Shown in pieces: positions 1 through 7,775 of a stretch of 44,516 nucleotides of DNA. The notes under the pieces were generated by a model, which had not been told where the DNA came from, did not search any database, and saw nothing but the letters and a program-made list of their open reading frames with translations. This stretch comes from a bacterium (GTDB lineage Bacteria; Chloroflexota; Chloroflexia; Chloroflexales; Kallotenuaceae), in NCBI GenBank assembly GCA_016781505.1, contig JADDQF010000078.1, forward strand, positions 1-44,516. Direction: 5' to 3'. The translations under genes and the position numbers were made by a program. How positions within the stretch are numbered: the first letter of the stretch is position 1; each line of letters begins with the position of its first letter.

Positions 1-461
1 AAGCTATTCCGGTCGCGCTGTTTGAGCAGCCCGTCACCCGCTACGACCTCGCCAACCTCGCGCGGGTGACCGGCGAAGGCGGTGTGCTTGTGGCCGCCGA
101 CGAGTCCGTCACGACGGCCGAAGATGCGCTGCGCGTCGCTCAGATGCAGGCGTCGCATGTGGTCAATATCAAGCTGATGAAAGCTGGCGTTGTGGAGGGC
201 TTGGCGATCGCGGCTATTTGCCGGGCGGCCGGGATCGAGCTGATGATTGGCGGCATGGTCGAGACGCTGCTGGCGATGAACATGAGCGCGCATTTCGCGG
301 CCGGTCTCGGCGGCTTTCGCTTTGTGGACCTGGATACCCCCATGTTTATGGCGGAACAACCTTTTCGTGGCGGCTGGCAGCAGACGGGCGGTCGCTTGTC
401 GGTGGGGCATGTGGCGGGAGGCCACGGCGTCGAGCCGATTAACATAACGCTGAACGATTGA
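1..461 (+). CDS. Dipeptide epimerase-like enolase-superfamily enzyme (5' truncated)
   Basis: The reading frame is open from base 3 and ends at the TGA at 459-461; the start lies outside the window. The visible C-terminal part is that of the muconate-lactonizing/mandelate-racemase group of the enolase superfamily. It shows the ADES segment that follows the last metal ligand, a VVNIKLMK segment carrying the general-acid/base lysine, the IGGMVET turn, the SAHFAAG segment and a closing VDLDTP strand. That combination is most typical of L-Ala-D/L-Glu or related dipeptide epimerases, which invert an alpha carbon of cell-wall-derived dipeptides in the cytoplasm. Substrate cannot be read from this piece; o-succinylbenzoate synthase or a cycloisomerase are the alternatives. 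The next genes are tRNAs on the other strand, so it is the last gene of whatever unit it belongs to. Confidence 0.8.
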   Translation, partial: AIPVALFEQPVTRYDLANLARVTGEGGVLVAADESVTTAEDALRVAQMQASHVVNIKLMKAGVVEGLAIAAICRAAGIELMIGGMVETLLAMNMSAHFAAGLGGFRFVDLDTPMFMAEQPFRGGWQQTGGRLSVGHVAGGHGVEPINITLND

Positions 462-493
462 CGAGGTCCACGAGACAGTGGTTAAACAAAATA

Positions 494-516
494 GCCGGTC
501 ACATCATGTGACCGGC
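494..516 (-). terminator. Rho-independent terminator of the tRNA operon
   Basis: A perfect ten-base stem (GCCGGTCACA / TGTGACCGGC) closes a three-base loop. Read on the minus strand it is followed by TATTTTGTTT, a fair U-rich tail, and it starts eight bases after the CCA end of tRNA-Phe. It may also stop the plus-strand epimerase transcript, but the plus-strand tail (GGTAGTTTGG) is poor. Confidence 0.8.
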
Positions 517-523
517 GGTAGTT

Positions 524-599
524 TGGTGCCAAGGACCAGGATCGAACTGGTGACCCCACACTTTTCAGGCGTGTGCTCTACCGACTGAGCTACCTTGGC
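524..599 (-). tRNA. tRNA-Phe (anticodon GAA)
   Basis: On the minus strand the sequence folds as a standard cloverleaf. The acceptor stem is GCCAAGG/CCTTGGC, with a D arm GCTC...GAGC and a TTCGATC T-loop. The anticodon stem CACGC/GTGTG closes the loop CTGAAAA, giving anticodon GAA. The discriminator base is A and CCA is encoded at 524-526. It is the last gene of a three-tRNA transcript. Confidence 0.97.
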
Positions 600-623
600 A
601 TATTTTCTCGATACGCGCGTCAG

Positions 624-699
<76 letters not shown>

Positions 700-711
700 A
701 CTATGCAACGC

Positions 712-796
712 TGGTGCCGAGGATGGGACTTGAACCCATACGGATTTCTCCACACGCCCCTCAAACGTGCGCGTCTGCCAATTCCGCCACCTCGGC
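712..796 (-). tRNA. tRNA-Leu (anticodon GAG)
   Basis: This is an 85-base class II tRNA with a long variable arm, as expected for leucine. The acceptor stem is GCCGAGG/CCTCGGC. The anticodon stem CACGT/GCGTG surrounds loop TTGAGGG, giving anticodon GAG. The T arm carries GGTTCAAGTCC, and discriminator A and CCA are encoded. It is the promoter-proximal gene of the Leu-Val-Phe unit. Confidence 0.96.
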
Positions 797-808
797 TCGG
801 TGGTGCGT

Positions 809-836
809 ATTATACAGACCAGCCCCTGTTTGTCAA
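809..836 (-). promoter_or_regulatory. Near-consensus sigma-70-type promoter of the tRNA operon
   Basis: The minus strand carries a perfect TTGACA (831-836) and a perfect TATAAT (809-814) separated by 16 bases. The -10 box ends 12 bases before the first base of tRNA-Leu. It is the strongest promoter seen in the window, as expected for stable RNA. Confidence 0.9.
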
Positions 837-845
837 GCAACGGAG

Positions 846-915
846 GCTACAGGTTATAGGCTACAGGCTACAGGTTATAGGCTACAGGCTACAGGTTATA
901 GGCTACAGGTTATGG
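846..915. repeat. Heptanucleotide tandem repeat array 1
   Basis: Ten consecutive seven-base units of the form G(C/T)TA(C/T)(A/G)G run without a gap: GCTACAG and GTTATAG alternate, and the last unit is GTTATGG. The higher-order period is 21 bases (GCTACAG, GTTATAG, GCTACAG), repeated three times exactly at 846-866, 867-887 and 888-908. All differences between units are transitions. The array lies just upstream of the tRNA promoter and contains no supportable gene. It resembles the short tandemly repeated heptamers (STRR) known from cyanobacteria. Confidence 0.9.
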
Positions 916-985
916 TGTTAGGTTAGTATATGTCCCAGGGGTATGTTCCTGCAGAACTAAGCAATAGTGGCAGGTTATACCTCCC

Positions 986-1020
986 GATGCCTGATACCTG
1001 ACGCCTGATGCCTGATGCCT
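986..1020. repeat. Heptanucleotide tandem repeat array 2
   Basis: Five gapless seven-base units read GATGCCT, GATACCT, GACGCCT, GATGCCT, GATGCCT, again differing only by transitions. The array lies between array 1 and the phosphoesterase promoter. Bases 916-985 between the two arrays hold nothing I recognise. Confidence 0.85.
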
Positions 1021-1032
1021 CCTACTGCCTCA

Positions 1033-1041
1033 TGTTACAAT
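1033..1041 (+). promoter_or_regulatory. Extended -10 promoter, leaderless arrangement
   Basis: TGT followed by TACAAT (1036-1041) forms an extended -10 element. Exactly nine bases separate it from the ATG at 1051, so transcription would start at or next to the start codon. No Shine-Dalgarno sequence precedes this gene, which fits a leaderless mRNA. Confidence 0.55.
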
Positions 1042-1050
1042 GTCCGTATT

Positions 1051-1791
1051 ATGCGCATCTGGGCTATCGCCGACCTCCACCTTTCGTTTGCCACGCCAAA
1101 GCCGATGGATGTATTTGGCGAGCGCTGGCGCAACCATCCCGGGCGGCTGGCGGCAGCGTGGCATGAGCGCATAGCCGACGACGATGTGGTGCTGCTGGCG
1201 GGCGATAATTCGTGGGCGCTCAAGCTGCCGGATGCGCTGGTCGATCTCCAATGGATTGCGGCGCTGCCCGGCCACAAGGTGCTGACCAAGGGTAACCACG
1301 ACTATTGGTGGGATGCGGCTCGAAAACGGCGCGCCGAGCTGCCGGCGTCCTTGACATTGGTGGAGGCAGACGCTGCTGTCTGTGGTGATTGGGTGCTGTG
1401 CGGCACGCGCGCCTGGCTCACGCCTGGTCATCCGACGTTCGATCCGGCTACAGATGAGCGGATTTACGCCCGCGAGCTGGGCCGCCTTGAGCGAGCTTTA
1501 GCCGCAGCGCAACGGTTGGCTGAAGGCTCCCGGCCGATCGGCGTGTTGCTCCATTACCCGCCCTTCTTTCCGGATGGTCGGCCGACGCGCTTTGCCGAAA
1601 TGTTATCCGCCGCCGCGGTCGCGTTCTGTGTGTACGGCCACTTGCATCGCCGGGCCGACTGGAATGTGGCGGTGCAAGGCGAACGAGGTGGCGTGCGCTA
1701 CCATCTTACCGCAGGTGACTTCCTCAATTTTGTGCCGTCGCTGATCGTGGACGAGCGCGGCCAGGTGCGCGAGCGCAGCTTCCAAGGCTAG
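1051..1791 (+). CDS. Calcineurin-like metallophosphoesterase
   Basis: This 246-residue cytoplasmic protein has the complete dinuclear-metal site of the calcineurin-like phosphoesterase fold. ADLH gives Asp8 and His10, LAGDNSW gives Asp52, GNHDYWW gives Asn82 and His83, followed by a LLHYPP histidine and a closing GHLH. The order and spacing match the COG1768-type predicted phosphohydrolases; the true substrate is unknown. An in-frame ATG twelve codons upstream (1015) lies inside the heptamer-repeat region and would add unconserved residues. The ATG at 1051 begins directly with the MRIWAIADLH strand and is preceded by a -10-like box nine bases away, so I use it. The gene is followed by pepF after about 100 bases and is probably monocistronic. 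Confidence 0.88.
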   Translation: MRIWAIADLHLSFATPKPMDVFGERWRNHPGRLAAAWHERIADDDVVLLAGDNSWALKLPDALVDLQWIAALPGHKVLTKGNHDYWWDAARKRRAELPASLTLVEADAAVCGDWVLCGTRAWLTPGHPTFDPATDERIYARELGRLERALAAAQRLAEGSRPIGVLLHYPPFFPDGRPTRFAEMLSAAAVAFCVYGHLHRRADWNVAVQGERGGVRYHLTAGDFLNFVPSLIVDERGQVRERSFQG

Positions 1792-1896
1792 CACCAGCTC
1801 CCCAGGCGGCGCAGCAGTCTCGGACGCATGTTGCTCCAGCGCGCTTCATGTAGAATAAGAGTATCCACATATCGCGATATCCTAAAGGAGTAACCC

Positions 1897-3729
1897 GTGG
1901 CGACGAGCGCACTACCCAAACGGCAAGACGTGCCCAAGGAACATACGTGGAATCTTGAAAGCATCTATCAACATGATGACCAGTGGGAACAAGATTTCAA
2001 AAAGCTCGCAGGCTTGATCCCGCAGCTCGCGCAGCTGTCAGGCACCCTTGGTGCGGACGGCGAGTCGTTGCTGGATGCGCTGCAACAGCGGGACGAGGCC
2101 AGCAAGCTGTTGTTTCAGATGTACGTTTATGTTCATCTGCGGCACTACGAAGACCTGACCAATCCGCACTATCAGGCGCTGACTGATCGGGCCTCGTCGA
2201 TGGCGGCCCAGTTCGGCGCGGCTACGGCGTTTTTCGAGCCCGAAATTCTGGCCATCCCGGATCAGCAGCTGGACGAGTTTTTTCAATCCGTGGATGCGTT
2301 AGGCGTGTACAAGCACGAGCTGAGCGACATTCGTCGGCAGCGCGAACATATTCGATCCGCCGAGGTGGAAGCGTTGTTGGCATCCGCCCAGGATGTCACG
2401 CGGTCACCGGATGACATTTTTGGGATGTTGGTGGACGCGGATCTTAAGTTCCCCGTGATCAAGGACGACAAAGGCAACGACGTCGAGCTCACGCACGCGC
2501 GCTACGTTCCGGTGTTCATGGAAAGCCCCAACCGCGATGTACGGCGCTCCGCGTTTGAGGCGCTCTACACTACGTATGGCAATTACCGCAATACCATCGG
2601 TACCTCGTTTGCCAGCCATATTCGCAGCCGAATGTTCTTCGCCAAAGCGCGCAACTACAAGTCCACCCTGCACGCTGCTCTGGAGCCGAACGCCATCCCG
2701 ATCTCGGTCTATACCAACCTGATCGAGACCGTTAACGATAACCTGCAGCATATGCATCGGTATATGCTGCTACGGAAGCGGCTGCTCCAGCTTGACGAGC
2801 TGCATATGTACGATCTGTTCACGCCGCTTGTGTCCAATATCGACGTGAAATACTCCTACGATCAGGCGCGGGAGATGGTTGTGGCCGGCCTTACACCGCT
2901 GGGTGGAGACTACGTCAACCATATGCGGCACGGTTTATACGAGGGGCGCTGGGTTGACGTGTACGAGAATGTCGGGAAGCGCTCGGGCGCGTTTAGCTGG
3001 GGCGCTTATACCACGCAGCCGTTCATCATGATGAACTACCAGGATAATCTGGACAATGTGCTGACACTGGCGCACGAGCTGGGCCACTCGATGCACTCGT
3101 TTTATACGCGCCGCACGCAGCCCTATGTGTACGGCAGCTACACCATCTTTGTGGCCGAGGTCGCGTCGACGTTGAACGAGGCACTGCTGACCCATCATCT
3201 GCTCCAAACCACTGGCGACCCGCGGCTACGGATGTATGTGCTCAACGACCAGATCGAAAAGCTGCGGGCAACGCTGTATCGCCAAACGATGTTTGCCGAG
3301 TTTGAGTACGAGGCGCATCGGCGGATGGAGGCGGGCGAAGCGCTGACCTCGGAGACCTTTAGCGCATTCTACTATGACCTCAACAAGCGCTACTTCGGCC
3401 CCGAGGTGGTGGTCGACGACCTGATCCGGCTGGAATGGTCGCGCATCCCCCATTTTTACAGCAGCTTTTATGTGTATCAGTACGCCACCGGCATCGCCGC
3501 CTCGACCGCGTTGGCGAAGCAGATTTTAAGCGAGGGCCAGCCGGCCGTGGATCGCTACCTTAAGTTTCTGAGCGGCGGTAGCTCCAAGCATTCGATCGAT
3601 CTGCTCAGGGATGCTGGGGTGGATATGACATCGCCCGAGCCGGTAGCGCAGGCCTGCCAGGTCTTTGGCGAGCTGGTGACGCAGATGGAGCAGCTTGCAG
3701 CCCAAATCGATGGGGAGCGCCGCAACTAA
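1897..3729 (+). CDS. pepF: Oligoendopeptidase F (M3B zinc metallopeptidase)
   Basis: The 610-residue product has the length and layout of oligoendopeptidase F, a cytoplasmic thimet-type protease that cuts peptides of roughly 7-17 residues during peptide recycling. The zinc site is intact: His393-Glu394-Leu-Gly-His397 (HELGH) is followed by the third ligand Glu421 in VAEVASTLNE. Toward the C terminus the substrate-binding segment HFYSSFYVYQYATG is conserved. The N-terminal PKEHTWNLESIY is also typical. The start is GTG, chosen because AAAGGAG lies just upstream at 1884-1890. Its own terminator follows at 3757. No peptide transporter is nearby to suggest a specific peptide source. Confidence 0.95.
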   Translation: MATSALPKRQDVPKEHTWNLESIYQHDDQWEQDFKKLAGLIPQLAQLSGTLGADGESLLDALQQRDEASKLLFQMYVYVHLRHYEDLTNPHYQALTDRASSMAAQFGAATAFFEPEILAIPDQQLDEFFQSVDALGVYKHELSDIRRQREHIRSAEVEALLASAQDVTRSPDDIFGMLVDADLKFPVIKDDKGNDVELTHARYVPVFMESPNRDVRRSAFEALYTTYGNYRNTIGTSFASHIRSRMFFAKARNYKSTLHAALEPNAIPISVYTNLIETVNDNLQHMHRYMLLRKRLLQLDELHMYDLFTPLVSNIDVKYSYDQAREMVVAGLTPLGGDYVNHMRHGLYEGRWVDVYENVGKRSGAFSWGAYTTQPFIMMNYQDNLDNVLTLAHELGHSMHSFYTRRTQPYVYGSYTIFVAEVASTLNEALLTHHLLQTTGDPRLRMYVLNDQIEKLRATLYRQTMFAEFEYEAHRRMEAGEALTSETFSAFYYDLNKRYFGPEVVVDDLIRLEWSRIPHFYSSFYVYQYATGIAASTALAKQILSEGQPAVDRYLKFLSGGSSKHSIDLLRDAGVDMTSPEPVAQACQVFGELVTQMEQLAAQIDGERRN

Positions 3730-3756
3730 AGCTCGCAGAATCCTGTGCGTATGCGT

Positions 3757-3794
3757 GCTGCGGAGTGTGGCGTAACCATGCTCCGCAGCGTTTT
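3757..3794 (+). terminator. Rho-independent terminator of pepF
   Basis: A nine-base stem GCTGCGGAG / CTCCGCAGC (3757-3765 with 3781-3789) is extended inward by GTGG/CCAT-type pairing and followed by GTTTT. It separates pepF from the trpB promoter. Confidence 0.75.
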
Positions 3795-3818
3795 GTCCAC
3801 AAACGGCGCCAGTCTCGG

Positions 3819-3824
3819 TATAAT
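3819..3824 (+). promoter_or_regulatory. -10 box of the trpB unit
   Basis: A perfect TATAAT sits in the context CGGTATAATGC. No good -35 is seen: TTGTCC at 3793 is 20 bases away. The predicted leader is about 45 bases and shows no T-box, tandem Trp codons or attenuator hairpin. Confidence 0.6.
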
Positions 3825-3877
3825 GCGTACAAGAACCAAACGTTGATATTTCCTAAACTATTGATAAAGGAATGCTG

Positions 3878-5065
3878 ATGGCAACTGCGACAACGGTTGG
3901 ACGGTTTGGCCCGTATGGCGGCGCGTACGTACCCGAAACGCTGATGCCGGCGCTGTTGGAGCTGCAACAAGCCTACGTTGAGCTACAGTCCAACTCTTCC
4001 TTCTATGCCGAGCTTGACCACCTCCAGCGCACCTACACCGGCCGGCCCACACCCATCACCTATGCCCAGCGGCTTACGGAAGAGTGTGGCGGCGCCCAAA
4101 TTTATCTGAAGCGCGAAGACCTGGCGCATACCGGCGCCCACAAGATCAACAACGCGCTTGGCCAGGGCTTGCTCGCCAAGCGGATGGGCAAGGAGCGCGT
4201 GATTGCCGAGACCGGCGCGGGCCAGCATGGCGTTGCAACGGCTACGGTGTGCGCGCTGCTGGGCCTGGAGTGTGTGGTGTACATGGGCACGGAAGATATG
4301 CAGCGGCAGCGGCCGAATGTGTTTCGGATGCGGCTGCTGGGCGCGGAAGTGCGCGGCGTGAACAGCGGCTCGTGTACGCTCAAAGACGCGATCAACGAGG
4401 CGATGCGCGACTGGGTGGCCAATCCTGACTCGTACTACCTGCTCGGCTCGGCGCTGGGCCCGCATCCGTATCCCACCATGGTCCGTGATTTTCAGTCGGT
4501 GATCGGCCACGAGGCACGCGAGCAGATGCTGGAGCGCACCGGCAAGCTGCCCGATGTGGTGGTGGCCTGCGTGGGCGGTGGCTCGAACGCGATCGGCATC
4601 TTTTACCCGTTTCTGCAAGATGCCGACGTTGCGCTGCGGGGTGTCGAGGCGGGCGGCTTCGGGCCCCAGACGAGCAAGCACGCCGCGCGCTTTGCGGGTG
4701 GGCTGCCGGGTGTGCTGCAGGGCACCTACTCGTATGTGCTGCAGGATGAGGACGGCCAGATCGCCCTCACGCACTCGGTCTCGGCTGGCCTGGACTACGC
4801 CTCGGTCGGGCCGGAGCACGCGATGCTGCACGACAGCGGCCGGGCGAGCTACACGCTGGCCACCGACGACGAAGCCTTGGCGGCTTTCCAAACATTGTGT
4901 CGGACGGAAGGCATTATTCCGGCGCTGGAGTCGGCTCATGCCGTGGCGGAAGCGATCAAGCTCGCGCCGACCCTAACCGCTGACCAAGTCATTCTGGTTA
5001 ATTTGTCGGGCCGCGGCGACAAAGATATTTTCACGGTTGCGGACCAGCTGGGGGTGACGATCTAG
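3878..5065 (+). CDS. trpB: Tryptophan synthase beta chain
   Basis: The 395-residue enzyme joins indole and L-serine to make L-tryptophan using PLP. The Schiff-base Lys89 lies in [14 protein letters not shown], the catalytic glutamate is in AETGAGQHG, and the phosphate-binding loop is GGGSNAIG. The N-terminal [15 protein letters not shown] is the alpha-subunit-facing segment of TrpB1 enzymes, so it is the standard TrpA-partner type rather than TrpB2. Two ATGs are possible; the one at 3878 has AAAGGA at the proper distance, while the one at 3872 abuts it. No trpA or other trp gene lies in the window. The stop codon directly touches the ATG of the next gene, so the two are cotranscribed. Confidence 0.96.
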   Translation: MATATTVGRFGPYGGAYVPETLMPALLELQQAYVELQSNSSFYAELDHLQRTYTGRPTPITYAQRLTEECGGAQIYLKREDLAHTGAHKINNALGQGLLAKRMGKERVIAETGAGQHGVATATVCALLGLECVVYMGTEDMQRQRPNVFRMRLLGAEVRGVNSGSCTLKDAINEAMRDWVANPDSYYLLGSALGPHPYPTMVRDFQSVIGHEAREQMLERTGKLPDVVVACVGGGSNAIGIFYPFLQDADVALRGVEAGGFGPQTSKHAARFAGGLPGVLQGTYSYVLQDEDGQIALTHSVSAGLDYASVGPEHAMLHDSGRASYTLATDDEALAAFQTLCRTEGIIPALESAHAVAEAIKLAPTLTADQVILVNLSGRGDKDIFTVADQLGVTI

Positions 5066-5818
5066 ATGGTTGACGGGCACGACCAGCACCGGGAGGCGCC
5101 GCGACCAAATATTTTTTGGTGGCTGACGCTCGGCTACGCAGCGCTGGCAGGCATGGGCTGGTTAACGTTGGCGATGCGGCGTCTGCTGCAATGGCTGCAG
5201 TATAACCAGATCCTGCGCGCCACGGCCGGACAAGTCGATGCGGAAACGCTGCGCGCTCAAGTGGGCTTTGTGGGCGCCGTGAGGGTTGACCTGCTGTTCG
5301 CGGTCGGCACGGCGGCGGTGTTTGCGTATGCGGCGGCGGCATTGGTCCGTCGCACCTGGAACGCCTGGGATCATGCCACGTTGGCGATTGGCACTTTAAC
5401 CGTGTTTTCGTTGATCATGCTGTGTGCCAGTGGCCGTGTGATGCGCTTTATTCCGCTGTCGTCCGCTCCGCTGTTGGCGCTCTTGTACCTGCCGGGAACC
5501 AAAACAGCCTGCGGTGTGCAGAAAGGCGTTGAACCAGCTCCTCCTAACGACCTGCCGGTTACAGCCCTAAGTCGCGCGGAGATCGAGCAGGAGATTGCCA
5601 AAGAGCGCACGCTGATTGCTCAGCTGTCGCAAAATCTGGATGTTTTCGAGGTTGAGCGCGCCATGGATACCGACCGCTTTGTGGCGCGCTATACCGAGGG
5701 CTTGGAAGAAGAGAGCGCCGATAATGCCGAGTGGTTTTCGATTGCGCGCGCAGTGCGCCGCAGCCGCGAACGCTTAGCCGCGCTGCGGGCACAACTAGAC
5801 GTGGTGCCGGAACGGTAA
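5066..5818 (+). CDS. Hypothetical four-TM membrane protein with C-terminal coiled coil
   Basis: I do not recognise a family for this 250-residue protein. Four hydrophobic stretches are visible at about residues 14-36, 70-95, 102-122 and 125-145. A charged, helical region of about 80 residues follows (from SRAEIEQEIAKERTLIAQL onward), rich in Glu/Arg heptad-like spacing, which suggests a cytoplasmic coiled coil. The ATG follows the trpB TAG with no gap, so translation is probably coupled to trpB; that does not by itself imply a role in tryptophan synthesis. A strong bidirectional terminator follows. It could be a scaffold or an accessory protein, but nothing in the sequence decides this. Confidence 0.75.
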   Translation: MVDGHDQHREAPRPNIFWWLTLGYAALAGMGWLTLAMRRLLQWLQYNQILRATAGQVDAETLRAQVGFVGAVRVDLLFAVGTAAVFAYAAAALVRRTWNAWDHATLAIGTLTVFSLIMLCASGRVMRFIPLSSAPLLALLYLPGTKTACGVQKGVEPAPPNDLPVTALSRAEIEQEIAKERTLIAQLSQNLDVFEVERAMDTDRFVARYTEGLEEESADNAEWFSIARAVRRSRERLAALRAQLDVVPER

Positions 5819-5842
5819 GCCATCCCTACCTCATCCTGTAAA

Positions 5843-5873
5843 ACACCCCCGCTCCGTTTGGGAGCGGGGGTGT
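5843..5873. terminator. Bidirectional terminator between convergent genes
   Basis: A perfect 13-base stem (ACACCCCCGCTCC with GGAGCGGGGGTGT) encloses a five-base loop. It is followed by ACGTTTT on the plus strand and by TTTTAC on the minus strand, so it can end both the trpB unit and rlmN. Confidence 0.88.
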
Positions 5874-5906
5874 ACGTTTTGAATGAGACGAATCGCACCG
5901 CAGGTG

Positions 5907-7010
5907 CTAGGCGGGCTGTGGCACGGCGGCAAGCTGGCCACACGCGGCCGCTATGGCGACGCCGCGCTCCATCCGCACGGTGCACGCAATGCCCCGATTT
6001 TGCAAGACCTGTTGAAACTCCTGCACGCGCTTGCGGTGCGACCGCTCCAAAGGCGCTCCCGGCACAGGATTCCAGGGAATCAGATTAACATGGCACAGCA
6101 TGCCCTGGATCAGATCCGCCAGCTGCTCAGCGTGCTCAACCGTATCGTTCTGACCTTGCAGCAGTACATACTCAAAGCTGACCCGGCGATGCGTCTGCTC
6201 GATATACTCTTGCGTTGCGGCCATCAGCTCCGTGATCGGATATTTCTTGTTAACTGGCATCAAGGCCGAGCGCAGCTCGTCGTTGGGCGCGTGCAGCGAG
6301 ATCGCCAGGTTAATCGGTAATTTCTCGCTGGCCAGGCGGCGAATACCAGGCACCAATCCCACCGTCGAGACTGTCAGGTTTCGCGCGCCCAGGTTAAAGC
6401 CCTGCGGGTCGTGCAGTCGCTCCACGCTGGCGTACCAGCGGTCGTAGTTCGCGAAGGGCTCGCCCATGCCCATGAACACAATGTTGGTCACGCGTTCGTG
6501 GTGGGTGACGCTGTCGAAGGTGTCCTGCTTGAGGCCGCGGGCAAAGTACAAGACCTGCTCGACGATCTGTCCCGGTGTCAGGTTACGCAACAAGCCCATC
6601 CGGCCCGTCGCGCAAAAGACACAGCCCATGGCACAGCCCGACTGCGTCGAAATACAAACGGTGGCGCGGTCCGGGTACCGCATCAGCACCGACTCAAGCA
6701 CATTGCCGTCGGGCAGCTGCCACAGCACCTTGCGCGTATCGCCGTCGTCTGCTACCTGCTCGCGGGTAAGCTTGAGCACGCCAAGCTGAACCTCGGCCTT
6801 GAGACGCTCCCGCAAAGCCGCCGGCAGGTCGGACATGGCGTCGAAGGACGGCGCCAGGTTGCGGTACATCTGGGTCCAGATCTGCTTGGTGCGAAACGCA
6901 GGTTGGCCCCAGCGCTTCATTAAGTCGCCCAACTCCGGCAGCGTCAAGTCGTACAGGTTGACGGCGGGCGGGGTTTCAAGCGTCATCGGTTGTGTTTGCT
7001 GCATTAACAT
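5907..7010 (-). CDS. rlmN: Dual-specificity 23S rRNA/tRNA A2503/A37 C2-methyltransferase (radical SAM)
   Basis: RlmN methylates C2 of adenine 2503 in 23S rRNA and A37 of some tRNAs. The radical-SAM cluster motif is complete (Cys126, Cys130, Cys133 in [13 protein letters not shown]). The N-terminal helical domain with [11 protein letters not shown] is present. The C-terminal [11 protein letters not shown] supplies the second catalytic cysteine that forms the protein-RNA adduct. The length of 367 residues is usual. A longer frame extends upstream to 7145, but those 45 residues are unlike the family; the ATG at 7010 lies nine bases after a consensus -10, so the message is probably leaderless. 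Cfr is the alternative name for close relatives, but the RlmN-type N terminus favours the housekeeping enzyme. Confidence 0.95.
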   Translation of the reverse strand: MLMQQTQPMTLETPPAVNLYDLTLPELGDLMKRWGQPAFRTKQIWTQMYRNLAPSFDAMSDLPAALRERLKAEVQLGVLKLTREQVADDGDTRKVLWQLPDGNVLESVLMRYPDRATVCISTQSGCAMGCVFCATGRMGLLRNLTPGQIVEQVLYFARGLKQDTFDSVTHHERVTNIVFMGMGEPFANYDRWYASVERLHDPQGFNLGARNLTVSTVGLVPGIRRLASEKLPINLAISLHAPNDELRSALMPVNKKYPITELMAATQEYIEQTHRRVSFEYVLLQGQNDTVEHAEQLADLIQGMLCHVNLIPWNPVPGAPLERSHRKRVQEFQQVLQNRGIACTVRMERGVAIAAACGQLAAVPQPA

Positions 7011-7019
7011 AACGTGCGT

Positions 7020-7028
7020 ATTATACCA
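7020..7028 (-). promoter_or_regulatory. Extended -10 promoter of rlmN, leaderless arrangement
   Basis: On the minus strand TGG precedes a perfect TATAAT (7020-7025). Nine bases then separate it from the ATG at 7010. No -35 match is evident at 16-18 bases, consistent with an extended -10 promoter. Confidence 0.7.
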
Positions 7029-7149
7029 AATTCCATGCCGTGATGCTACTTTTATGGGTCGTACAGGACCTGGTAACGACACTGTAAAGCAACACCGGCT
7101 GACCTTATCTGATTCGTGAAAGGCAGGCGAACAGCTTGTAGCCATACTG

Positions 7150-7257
7150 CTACAGCTGGTCTAGAATGTAGGTGTAGTCCTTGGTTGCGAGGCCATGGAC
7201 GACGTCATCCTGAGTCTCGAAGCCGTACCACCAGATTTCGCTCTCGAAGGCGATCAC
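7150..7257 (-). pseudogene. Probable 3' remnant of an unidentified gene
   Basis: Between the rlmN promoter and the next gene, the minus strand holds 35 sense codons bounded by TAG on both sides. They translate to a protein-like string containing IAFESEIWWYGFETQDDVV and ending YTYILDQL. Composition and aromatic/acidic pattern look like real protein, yet there is no ribosome-binding site and an in-frame stop immediately precedes it. I read it as the tail of a decayed gene. A GTG-initiated microprotein is possible but less likely. No family is recognised. The rest of 7029-7333 shows nothing else. Confidence 0.35.
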
Positions 7258-7333
7258 CTAAGCATAACGTGTACCCGACAGCTGTTATTCCGCGGCAGAT
7301 GTTGCACGTACACCAATTCATCAAGGAGGGAGC

Positions 7334-7771
7334 ATGAGTACGCTGTTTCCGTTTCGCCTGTATCAAGTTGACACTGACGGCCGGCTCTTTATCTCCGGTG
7401 AAGTGACCGATTGGGCGCCTCTGGCTGCCGCTGGTATTACCGCCGTGATCGACCTCGACTGCAAGCTCGACATCGGCACGCCCCAAGTGCCTAATTCGGT
7501 CGTGTACGTTTTCTGGCCGATTGAGGACCTGCAAATACTGCCCGACGTCAATATTCTGCAGGATCTCGGCCGACTCGGCGCATCTCTGCTGAGCCAAGGA
7601 CACAAAGTTTTGTCGCAGTGCGGAATGGGGCTCAATCGCAGTGCATTGGTGGCCGGAATGATTCTGCGGCAGCGTGGGCTTAGCGGTAGCGCTGCGGTTG
7701 ACCAGATCTGCCGCCAGCGAGAAGGCGCGCTGTATAACACGGTCTTTCGCGACTACCTGCTGTCGCAATGA
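7334..7771 (+). CDS. Dual-specificity/tyrosine phosphatase-like protein
   Basis: This 145-residue protein has the small Cys-dependent phosphatase layout. The N-terminal half has beta strands around ITAVIDLDCKLD, followed by FWPIEDLQILPD, and then the P-loop QCGMGLNRS with Cys96 and Arg102 in the C-x5-R spacing. The usual HC of the signature is replaced by QC (Gln95), which would be expected to raise the cysteine pKa. The rest of the loop, including the final Ser, is intact. A strong AAGGAGGG precedes the ATG. It ends five bases from the convergent gene, with no terminator between. The substrate is unknown; activity is likely but may be reduced. Confidence 0.75.
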   Translation: MSTLFPFRLYQVDTDGRLFISGEVTDWAPLAAAGITAVIDLDCKLDIGTPQVPNSVVYVFWPIEDLQILPDVNILQDLGRLGASLLSQGHKVLSQCGMGLNRSALVAGMILRQRGLSGSAAVDQICRQREGALYNTVFRDYLLSQ

Positions 7772-7775
7772 CGTA

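Noticed and set aside
846-1020. Possible CRISPR array
   Set aside because: Units are seven bases in direct contact with no spacers, and no cas genes are present.
3825-3877. T-box or attenuator in the trpB leader
   Set aside because: The leader is about 45 bases and shows no Trp codon run, specifier loop or competing hairpins.
3983-4939. Long open frame on the strand opposite trpB (318 codons)
   Set aside because: It is a shadow of a GC-rich gene with strong codon bias; the plus strand encodes an unmistakable TrpB and the antisense translation matches nothing recognisable.
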